Shown here: positions 49,001-61,000 of the stretch, one piece after another
Layout of the letters: each line of letters opens with the position of its first letter
Position numbering within the stretch: position 1 is the first letter of the stretch
From: Petrosia ficiformis
Lineage: Eukaryota; Porifera; Demospongiae; Haplosclerida; Petrosiidae
DNA: 64,000 nt
Assembly: GCA_947044365.1 (NCBI GenBank)
Contig: OX345636.1
Coordinates: forward strand, 20,748,548 to 20,812,547
Direction: 5' to 3'
Made by a program: the position numbers and the translations under genes
The notes under the pieces: model-generated
Seen by the model: only the letters and a program-made list of their open reading frames with translations
The model's database searches: none
Told to the model about the DNA's origin: nothing

Positions 49001-52000
49001 CACAAATTGGATCAGTAGCAATAACATATCACATTTGCTGCATACATATCAAAGTACACTGCTTAATATTATATGTATGATGTGTGTGTAGTATATTACA
49101 TACTGGGACAAGCTTGTGTAGTGAGATCATCTATAATATCATTCAACAGTTCGTCACTAAAGGTTTCAACTAGCAATACTCTATCGCTACTTCCTGTTAT
49201 CATGTTGAGAGCGTCTTGAACAGTAATTGCTATTCCAACAGCTGTAATTGTAATGTTTTCATTACGTGCCTCTTCACCAGCTCTAATAGCATTATCTCTT
49301 CGAGTAGGTTGTCCATCTGTGAACAAGAACATAAGTTTCGACACATTTCTTGCTTGTAGTGAATTCAACAATTGATCGGTAGCTAGTCGAATTGCTTCTC
49401 CTGTAAACGTATCACCACCGTTTTGGTACGTGATATTCATAATTCTCGTCTCCAATGCTCCCTCATCTGTGATATCACCCAAACCAATTTCTACCTTACT
49501 TCGATCACTGAACTGTACGAGACCCATGCGAGTTGCTTCAGGAGAAATATCAAATTGTCTTGTTACTCTAACAACAAATCTTATCAGAGTATCAAAATTA
49601 TCAGGCATTATACTCTGAGATCCATCAACAACCAACATGACATCAGCAATTAAAGGACATACTGTAAAAGAAAAGAAATTCAGCCATAATTAGTTTCATC
49701 TTTCAGGTAGAAGGTTACATGTGTTGTAAAATGAACTGATGATACCATTAATATACATGACAAGTGGTTTAGGACTCTGAGTATAAAGATGGCTCTTTCA
49801 GCATAATTATTACAATTAGGAGCAGTTGAAGGTATACTACAAAACATACACTTGATGAGCGAATTACAAACAATCACTGGGATTCATACAAGAGATACAC
49901 AAGTGCACTAACAAATTAAACAATATATAACAAAGTTTGGGATACTTTTCAACCATTTGCTGGTACTAAATTCCTCAAGGACATTTTCCACCACTCTATC
50001 AATTTCCATATTATACTGATGTAAATTACATGACATCATACATGACTACACAGTACAGACTCACAAACCTGTTGTTGGGTCCATTATAGTGACACAAATA
50101 TGACATGGTTCACTTCCAAAATCAATATCATTATTTTCTGAACTTAATTGTACACAGAATTCTTCATCTCCTTCTACTTCTCTGTCATTTACAATAATAA
50201 TCTCCACACAAACTTGTGTTTGTCCAGGTTGTATTACCTCTGTCATCACTGTACTATCAAAATCATCATCAGCTGAAATGAAAAATGCAATTTCAGTCAA
50301 ACATAATTAATCAAAACAGCTATTCATTAGTTACTGTATTATGAAGTGAGAGATGTAATTAGATGGTGTGAGGAATAAAGGAGCTAAACTCAAGAATTAT
50401 AAAATACAATTTCATATTCTTACATGTTGCTTGGTTTGTTGCTGAAGGTTTCATTTGAGGAGTAAATGTGATTGTTAAATTTTGGCTTGTACTCTGTGTA
50501 GCTCCCCTTAAATCAACACACACACGAACTGGACTTCTGTTTTCAAATATTGTCGTATTATCACCTCTGATTTGTGGTTCTGAATGTAAAAGTAACAGTA
50601 GTAATAGTTTGTGGCTGAATGCGTGTGTGTGTATTTGTGTGTGTGCATGCATTCATGTATATGCCATACAACTGTATAATTATGAATATTATTATTATGT
50701 TCATATAATTATATCTTACTATCATCATCAGTGATAATAACATTAGCTTCAGTAATAGTACCAGGATTTAAACCACTACCAGTAGTATTAATTGTTAATT
50801 TTATTGCTTCAACAAGTTCATATTCTGTGTCATCAGGGAATGTGATATTAAAACATGACATCTGATTAGGAGGTACAAATGTTACGACAGTCAGCACACC
50901 AGAATAATCATCATCTAAGATATATAATGATAGTAAAAAATGTATTTTCAATCATTGATATAGGTTATTCATGCAATAATGAAACTCACTTTCTGCATCA
51001 TCATATCCTGTAACAGAATTACTGATTGACAATGTAACAGAGGTTTCCATATCAAGCTGAGTGTTTAGCACAAGACACACTTCAGCTACCCCTCCTTCTT
51101 CACCAGAGTAAGTTTGCTGAGTGAAACTGACACTTGAACCTAATTAATTAAACAAAATATAGTGAAATGTGAAGGAACAAGTAACAAATGTTAGTATTGA
51201 AGGAATGGCTATACAATGTACTAGTGTCTTTATGAGCTACCAAATTTTGTAACTGACCATCATCATCCAAAATAGTAATATCACTGGTTGCGTCTCCTCC
51301 AATTGTTGCTCCTAATGAAACTGCTGTTATCATGACATTGAAACCCTCATTTCCTTCTAGAGCTATGCTATCATCCTCTATTTGAAATGAGCGGCAAACT
51401 ATGGCAACATTAGCAGGAAAATTAAATGTCTGAATCTCTCCTCTAAAATCATCTGGATCTAAATAATGAAGAAGTACATAATATGCAATACCAGATGAAT
51501 TTGAACATATACCCCATGTAATACTGATTTGTGAACATGTGCTATATTATATTATGAAGGACATGACTGACCTAAAACCGATGGAGTTTCTAACTGATAA
51601 GAACACTGAGGAAGTGTGAATACTGTGAACTGTATTAGCTTCAGCAACATATGCATACAAACACATGTATGTTCTTATAAAACTAATTTTGAGCTGTTTG
51701 ATGTATTTATAAAATGTTTAAACTATTATAAAGTACTTTTCTAAACTGGTTTAATGCATGAAACATGAACAGACAGACAGACAGATGGATGGACAGAACT
51801 AATCACTTAACCCCTTGTACTGCACAGGCTAATAATTTAATCTACATCATTATTGTTGGGTGGGGGATCTTCCTTCTCTTGCTGTCTTCCACTGCAGTAT
51901 ATTTTGTGTGACATATAATACATCTTACCATCAGCAATCAATCCAACAGTGTTTTCTTTTGCTTCCAAAGTAACTGAATAATTTTGTGTCGTATCACCTG

Positions 52001-55000
52001 TTCTTCGCACACAAACTGTAACTGTTTCATTGTTTTCAGGCACATCAATGTCTCGGTACTGCATATCAATATCAAATTGAACACCTAAAATAAATAAGGA
52101 CTGTAAAATGTTGGAAGAAAACTATTGTAGTTTAAATATAAATCAACAACATTCAAATGCCTTTAATATTATTAGATTATTAAAATGAACTTTCTTTGAT
52201 AATGTGCACATACTAGTGTTTAGCTCTACTGAAGCTAACATGTAAATTCAAGTCGAACAGAGCAATGATTTCTCTTTATAATATTACATTAATTTTGGTA
52301 TTCTAATAGATAGTAAATGATCATATTCATGTAGATTAATAGAATCACTGTTCAAAATCAAAAATAATATAACTATAATATCTATATAATTATGTCAACA
52401 TACCATCATCATCAGAAATATCAACTCTTGCATTTTGTATAGCACCTAAAACTATTCTGTTAGTAAATGAATCATCTATACTCAATTGAGCATTAAAAGA
52501 TTCCACACCCTCATCCAGAGTATCAGATAAAATTGTAAATGGTATTCTCACAGTACTGTTCCCCACATATATAGAATATGGTCCACTTAATGCATTGTAA
52601 TCTGATAACCCTGTAGATATATTATATACAATGTAATACATCATAGAGGAAATAAGAATATTCATTGACTTACTTATTGCACTTCCATCAGTAAATGTAA
52701 TAATCAGAGAAGATAATAAATCTATTTCAGTTTGGCCATCTATATTAATTACCAAGTAACTAATGAAATCAGCTGACTCTTCAGTAACTGTATACAACTC
52801 CATATCAAAACTAACAGAGATTCCTGTGAAATATAACAAAAAACAAGTAAACAAGTAAACAAGTAAACAAGCATAAACAACTGAAACTACAAACACAAAA
52901 TTATGGAAACAACATACTGTCAGCTTCATCAAGTATTGTCACTGTAGCTGTATCAGCATTATTTTCAACTGTGACTCTCGGATTGCCTGAAACTATTGAC
53001 AACATTCCACTAAATGTTTCAATTGATTCTAAGAAACTGTCATCTACAAATGTAACATTAAACTCTACCACTGTTTCTCCTGCTGGTATAGTGACTTCAC
53101 TACCATCAAAGCTACGATAATCTATAACACCTGTATAAAATAATGGAGTTTAATAATAAGTTATGTTTATTACAATAATAATACATACTTGTAGCTGTTC
53201 CTCCTATCACTTCATCTATCCGTAAAACAGTATCACTGGGTACTGGGCTACTGGCAACAATTCTCCATGTAACAAATCCAACTTCTTCCCTTTCTTGATA
53301 TGTAATTGGACTAAATCCAATAGTTGTCACTATAAACAAGGAAATAATACGTTAAATTGTAGTAATAAAATTCCTAAAAACAAAGTCTCATGTGACTATC
53401 ATGACAAAGGATCATGAGAATATTTGTATAGATATTGACAGTTTCAAACAAATAATTTAATTGTAAAGCACATCATAAACAAATGGTTCTTCTACCAGAA
53501 TAGAAACAAATGTGCAGATATTGTTAATACCTTCAACATAACATCTAGGGGCTTTCAAGAGTAATAATTACTTCACAGTTAAAACAAGATATATGGAGAA
53601 AAGTACACCTATGATTGCTTTATGTTGTCATCAATCAGTAATCATTGGCTGACTAAAACTGAGCGTCCTATTCTAGTTTAAATTATATAATTATGCTTAT
53701 CTACTCTTCTTACTTTTTAAAAGTTGTGACGGGGCTTGTGAAATATGTTTCAGCTAAAACAGCTATTAGTTCCAGTATCTATGTAAGATTTGTTACTGAC
53801 ACCCCCCCCCCCCCCCCCAAATCAGGAATAACACAATTTCCTTAACTACATATGTAACACATACATTGTACGTATGTGACACAAACATACAAATATATAA
53901 CTAGATGAATGTAAAACATTGTGGGGGTGAAGTAGTACACGCCTATTAATTAGTTAAAGCTATTTCACCCCGCCTGGGGCCAAGTGGTCCCCGCGGTCCC
54001 CGCGGAAGAAAAAGACGTACGTACACAAGCAATCAAGCAAGATTCTCGACTAGTGTGGGGCTTCGCCCAAATTATATAGCTTAACTCCATCAAAAGCAAT
54101 CATAGAAATGACCTAGTGGGTTATGATACAACAGCAACATTTTGAAATATTCATTACAGATATTCTCATGATGTAACAGTATGTTAAATTTATCATTGTC
54201 AAATGTCTTACTATCAATATTATCAAAGATAAATACTGTTGCTACATCATTATTTGCACGTATCCCTAGTCCATTTCCAGAAACTATATCAAGTGGCACA
54301 ACAATCTGCTCAATATTTTCAATAAGGTCATCATCAATGAGAGTCACGTTGAATTGAACTCTATCTTGTCCTTCCGCAAGTAAAAGAGTAGAGTTGAAGG
54401 AGATGTAGTCTATCCCACCTGATATTTATAAATAGATTCATTATTATGTATGTAATTATAATATAAGCAGGTTTTATATAATATACTAAGGGCTACAGAT
54501 GTGAGGTGAATACTGAGACAGAAGTGTATAACCAACTTGAATATGCCAAGATGTACATGAAAGTGATGAATATATAAGAGGAAGCTACTAACAATTATAT
54601 TGTTATAACTTGGAAGACACTACAAAAAATAGTTAATAACTCTAGGAGGAGGGGAAAGCTGTATAAGTAGTAATTTATTTTTGGGTTAAGAGAGGTAGAT
54701 TGTAAACTATATACATATCCACAACATAAGCAAAATAGTTTAGAATTATCTTCATACTTCAATACAATGTATCTTCTTTATTATGATTACATGTAAAACA
54801 ATAATTATTATAATCAGTTTTATTGTTTTGTTAATATAATAGCTAGGCTTTAGTAAAACAAGATACATGTACTAGGTTATTACATTTCAATAAGGTAAAG
54901 AATGTATCTTTTCATAATCTTTTATCACATTACAATTATTTAATCTTCTACCGGTGTTAAATCACTTGTTATCATGCACAAAAAGTGGAATGCAAAGTGA

Positions 55001-58000
55001 GAATTATTTATTCATAGCTACAATACATGTACCTACACTAATAAAAATGAGAAGTCTCCTGATTTGTGTCAATGAACACCTATAAGGAAATTTGACAGAA
55101 ACTTTGCAGAATCCTTACGAAAACACAGACATCACATGTTATTTTAGAAATATGCAGGATTCTACTAAGTTTGTATCATGTTCCTTACATGCTTGATGTA
55201 CATCAGGAAATCTCTTATTTTGTACAGTACTATATGTTATGTGTCACTGTACTAAACATCTGAATTATAACAGACAGTATAGTAGTACTATCTGAACATG
55301 TAATACTTGTTATCACACATTATTCTACTGGCATACGTGTTGCAGTAGAACCATCTCTGTCATAAACCCTCAGTATACTATCACTTGATACTGGTCGTTC
55401 ACTCCTAATGATCAGTATTTCAGTTATCTGTTCTTCCATAGGAGTATATATTACAGGATCAAAAAACACACCTAAAAAAGAAATTACCATTAATTATAAT
55501 CAAATGAACATTATGTATTAACACACAATTGAATTCACTCACACACACACACACACATACACACAATAAGAAATAAACCAGAAAGCTTTAAAAGCTAATT
55601 AAAAATCAAACTCGAATAGAGAAGGGAGGGTTGGGATTCCATAAAGATATCTTAACCCCAAGTTCTGGTTCCCCAGACAAGACTATCAAGACTATCCATG
55701 TTAAATAGTCCTGCAGCATCAAAGCATATGGAAATGTTAAGTAAATAACTAATCATGTAACAACTGTACTTCTGAATTTTGGATTTAACTAGTACTTTTT
55801 GGGTTTTTAATCAATAAAAGTGGTTCTGAGATTAGCAACTTGACTAATCATTATACTAGTTGGAGTATGTTCCCTGCTGCTCACCTCAGTGGTATAACCA
55901 CTGACAGGGGTTCCACCCAACATGTATAAACAAAGCACTTTTTGATGTGGGTAACCTTAGGGGAGAGTCATCGTCTGTGAGATCAGTGACTTGACTGATC
56001 TTTATACTACTTGGTGTTGGTCCCTCACTAGTCACTTTAGTGAGATGACGAGGACAGAGGTTCCACCCAACACATATATACACACACACACACACTAAAA
56101 CTAGAGATACTTATTGTATAGACACGCAATATTATACCTCTGATGTAATTAATTCATATCAGTGGGTAGTTTGCAGTAGACACTTGAACAAATAACCATG
56201 CATATTAGTTCGTTGTACCTTTTACAAGCACATGGTCACCTTTGGAGCTATATGTTACTGTATACATGTATAAGCAACTAGTTAGAAAAAGAATTCATTT
56301 TGTGAAGAGCAAGTTTAAGAAACTTTGTATTTAACTTGAAACAAAAAGTTATGTGTATGATGTCTACACGTGTGTATTTAAACTCATAAATTCAAAGGTG
56401 GATGGTCCCGCCCTTTCCATAGCAAGCCATAAGTTAGGAGACTAAAGGGACCGAAACTTATGGTTATGTGATGACCAGAGCTCCCTTGAGGACAAGATTA
56501 AATATTGAGAAAGCTGAGAGTAGTCAGAAGATGCCAACTTGATTTATTGTGCATATATCTTCAATTGAAAGTAAGTTTATTTTAATCTTGTGATATCAAA
56601 TGATATGTATAATAAACTTATGTTAAGTAGAAAGTAATAACCACAGGCCATCAAGATGAGTTGGACAATAACATGAAAATAGAAAACAAAAGCATTATAG
56701 CTGAGGAGGGATCTATTATGCCTGTTTAGTACTTTGGCCAATACAATTCTTCGTTGTTGAATTTGAGAACGGATTGGGAACTCCCCTGATGACCAGAATT
56801 AGAATCGAACTATAAAACTAGCTACCAAGCACTACAAACTAACTTATCATTATGTAATGCATGACTGTAAAATAGGGCATGAACGAGTGGGGAATTTACT
56901 AAAACGAATGTTCTCTCTATTGAATGAACGAACATTCTAATTTTCAATTACTATCACCATTGATTTAATATTTACATTAAAAACCCAAAATATAATAAAC
57001 TAGAGTTCTCACAGAACACATACCCTGCGCAATGTAGATGTTCTTTTTGTTTGTTCTGATGCAGACTAAGGTCTTCCAGTACTGTACAGGATATCGTGCT
57101 ACTTGTTCAAATGTTATACTGAGTGAGAGTACACTTAGTGCTATCCCGCTAAGTACCTTTTCTTGTCTTTCTCGAGCAACTTTTGAAGTTTATTGTCTTC
57201 TAATTCTTGATTTTCTCTAACCTTCAAGGAAGGCTTTCTTATTCTTTTAGGCATCATAGCTCGATGATAGGTATAACGTGATGATAGTACAATACCGTAT
57301 TTTAACTAAGTAGGCGGAGCTTCTGATAATAAGAGTTAGCCCTTGTAGCCTTCAGGATTGTGGAGGCCTCGTAGGCTGCCACGACGTTTCATCGATGGTG
57401 ACAGGTAGCCAGGTTTTAGAAGATCTTGCAGAATATGTTTACTTCAAAATTAAGTAGTGGTTGTTCAGCAAAACAATTATTCAAAATGTTTTGTACACAT
57501 ATATACATATATATATATATATATATAAACGACACCAATCTCTTAACCCCTTGCTGCGCATGCGTGTGCGCGGGGTAATAATACACTTATATAAAGGCTT
57601 AATCAATATGAATTGCTTCAAGTAGATCAAAGCATGCTTAACCACGTGTTGACAAAAGAATATAAAGATATGTGTAGGTGTGGCTTGCATAAAGTTTGCA
57701 AACAGAGGTGACGGTTTGGTTATTTCTTGGTAAGTTATAGATATAATAGTTTGTACTGAGCTGGACAAGTCTCTAAGCTTTAAAAATAAGTTTTCAGGTT
57801 TCAGTTGGCCGCCTCTACGAGTGAGATATATTTGAATTTCGTACCATGGCCAATGTTAGTTAGAAACCACACAAAACATGAAGGGCGTTTTAGCAAAAAC
57901 GGTCAAACCTATCACATTCTGCAACATTTTACATCTATTAATAGCTGAAGCTTTACAGACCTAACAAAATAAGCTAGAAATTGCAAAAACACCTTGGAAT

Positions 58001-61000
58001 GTAATTAATGAGACCACACCCATGTTCGATTGTTTGAAATTGCCGTTCGAACATTCGATGTTCGAACAAACATTCGAATATTATTCATGCCCTACTGTAA
58101 AACGTATATTCGAGCTTAATAGTAAGATATGAATAAATAAAGTAATGTCAGATACTCGTACCACTGAGAGATGTTATTCAGTTATGAGTCAGTCCCCCCA
58201 TGGTTACCTGTTCATTCAGTTGAAAGCCTGAGGATCTGACAACTACCGTCTCTTTCATAAACACACACATACACACACACACACACACAATCAGTGAAAT
58301 GAAGTGGAGTAGTAGGTTATAAACATTACACACACAGTGGTTGAGCTGGATATTGGAATAGTTTTTGACTGTTATTTACATACAATGATTACAATAAACT
58401 CTTTCTCCTATTTGCCATTTTCAATGACATCATTTACCAACAAACAAAGTCATGCACACATTTAGTCACACAGTCACACACATATATACACACAACATAC
58501 GATTCAAATCCTGGATGGTTATAGTAGCAGTATCTGCTTGATCATTTATGATAACACCTCCTCCACTCTCCAGTGTTATCATTGCTTGAAACATCTCATC
58601 ATTTTCATCCTCAGAGTCAGCCATGATGAGGACTCTGTATTGAAATGTTGTGTTACCAGGATATAGTGTTATTATTTCATTAAAACTCATATAGTCCACA
58701 CCTCCTATAATTAAAAGTATATACATAATGAAGAGTTTCACAGTACTCTTCATAAGTATAAATTAACAATTAGGACATCAGTTACAATATGTAAGGACAT
58801 CATAGTGATCCCCATAGCAAGGCCAATACAACCAGTACTGCTGGTAAGGCAATGGCAATACCATAATCAAATAAACCAAAACTGAACATAGCATAAAAAA
58901 TAAAAGTAAAAAAGTATGATTAAGCAATTATAATTAATAATTATAATAACAAAGAGAGACAAAGACATAACAGTACATTAATAGTATTATTCCATAATGG
59001 ATTTCATTTAACTTATATCAAAGAGCTGAGGCTATTATTCTACAAACAAGGATCGATATAGAGTAGGGCTGGGAATCAGCTGAGATTCTGAAATCGATTA
59101 TCACTAACTAAAAATCAGTGAAAGTAATTACTAATTAGGCTAATTAAGTCAATTAATGCAGGAAACTCCTCCCATTTGATGACCAAAAACACTTCCTGTA
59201 TCTTCCACATTGTACTTGAAAAGTATGTCTTTTGGATATCTCAGACTTAGAATAAGAATTTTTATGATTTTTAATATCAATTGATTAAACAATTAATCAT
59301 CCCAGCCCTAATATAGAGTACTGTAAAATTGCACAAGTAAGTCCTGCTATATACAAACATTTGCATGGAAGAAATGATTGATCAATGTGTTTACACATGG
59401 CTAGTTCTAAGACACTTGTAGACATTCAAAGTTTGACAAGACATGTCATCCTGCTTGTACATTTAAGTTCTGCTCATGTTCATTTAGGCAGCTTTCTGCC
59501 ATCTTAGTTGCATCATTTCCAATGGATTCACTATGAGCTGGACTGAAAGCTACTTTCTGTTTTTCATGTTGTAAGGCTAAGGATACTCAAAGAACAAAGA
59601 CTTACTATGTTTAATTAATCCAAGTAACTCTGTTTAGTTAATTAACATTTCAGACCATATTTAATTGAACTGGGCCATGCACCTCATATATAATTACCCT
59701 CGCCACGTAGCGTAGGCGGAAGGGTACGGTAATCGTTTTGTCTGTGTGTGTGTGTGTGTGTGTTAGCAATTTTTCTTGAAAAATAAAAACATTGACATTT
59801 CAAATTATACAAAGAAAAAAAATAACGTACGAATTCTTCTAAAACCTTTTTGTTCTAAAGTTATGACAAGTTTTATAACTCACAGTTACCGTTTCACGAC
59901 TTTAAGATGAAACGAGGGCAATAACGAGAGTAAATATAGACACACAAAACACAGGTGATCCTCTTGCATGGCTGTCACTAGCCAAGAAACACTTCAAACC
60001 ACCAAAACAATTGATGTAATGCTTGCTACTACATCACCATTGATGCAAGATAGAGAGCTACCTAGCTCCACCTACAGGTATGTGCACGTACGTGCATGCT
60101 TGCATACTAAACACGTGGTAGAGGTGATTCGTTTTCACATGGAGACTTTAGAGATAGACTTGAGAACTTTTTCGAAAGAAAACAGAGAATAAGATGTAAG
60201 ATATATATACAAATTATACATTTCTTTCATTGATATTCTTATTTTGTCTTTTAGGATATAAAGTTATATATTATATATATAACAGTTTTAATTAATGCCC
60301 ATAAATGTTTTCAAACTTGTATTTCTATTCCATGTAACAAAAGTGTTGTTTGTTTCATACACGTCATTATATTTTTTTTAAAAATGGAGTGCTTTGTATT
60401 ACTTTGCCACGTAGGCGAGGGTCCCGTCCCGACGGCGCTCGTTATTAATTAGCAATAAATTTTCCCTGGCACGCTTTGCATGCCAACCTTCTGGTCATAT
60501 CTCTTCTTATGATTGTGCATAATGACTAAGCTGTTCTAGGAAAATGTATATATTAGTACTTGGCAAGATCAGTTGAAATTAACCAGCTAATGAAATTTGT
60601 ATCAACATGTATAGTAGTATTCAAATTTGGTACAGGCATTGTAATCTGACAGAATTATATGACAGTCCTACCATACCAGTAGCGCTTCCTCCCCCCAAGT
60701 CTGTAATACGAATCTCTGTAATCTCTCGGATTGGTGCAGAAGTAGTGCCTCTCAGTGTTTCATAGGTGTCAATAGTTAACTCTTCCACAAGGTAAGTTAG
60801 CGGATCAAGACTAATCTGTATAGCTGTATAATGAAAAATAAAATTTATCACTTTGTGTTGAGAACTGTTATCATAGAATATAGTGTGGTAACTCTATGCA
60901 TGACATATTTCTAATTTTATGGTATTGAAAAACTGTGAAAACATCCTCACATTATCTTTTCAATGGATTCTACAACTTTAATGATCACCAAAACTCTCTT

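Noticed and set aside
52611..52673. Module 5 as one continuous exon without intron
   Set aside because: The frame is open through this segment, but a donor GTAAGT and acceptor CTACAG sit exactly where every other module splits, and removal restores the usual Calx-beta length. Retention remains a possible isoform.
57481..57768. Minus-strand frame of 95 codons
   Set aside because: It lies inside the hAT element, ends in TA-repeat-encoded Tyr/Ile and shows no domain.
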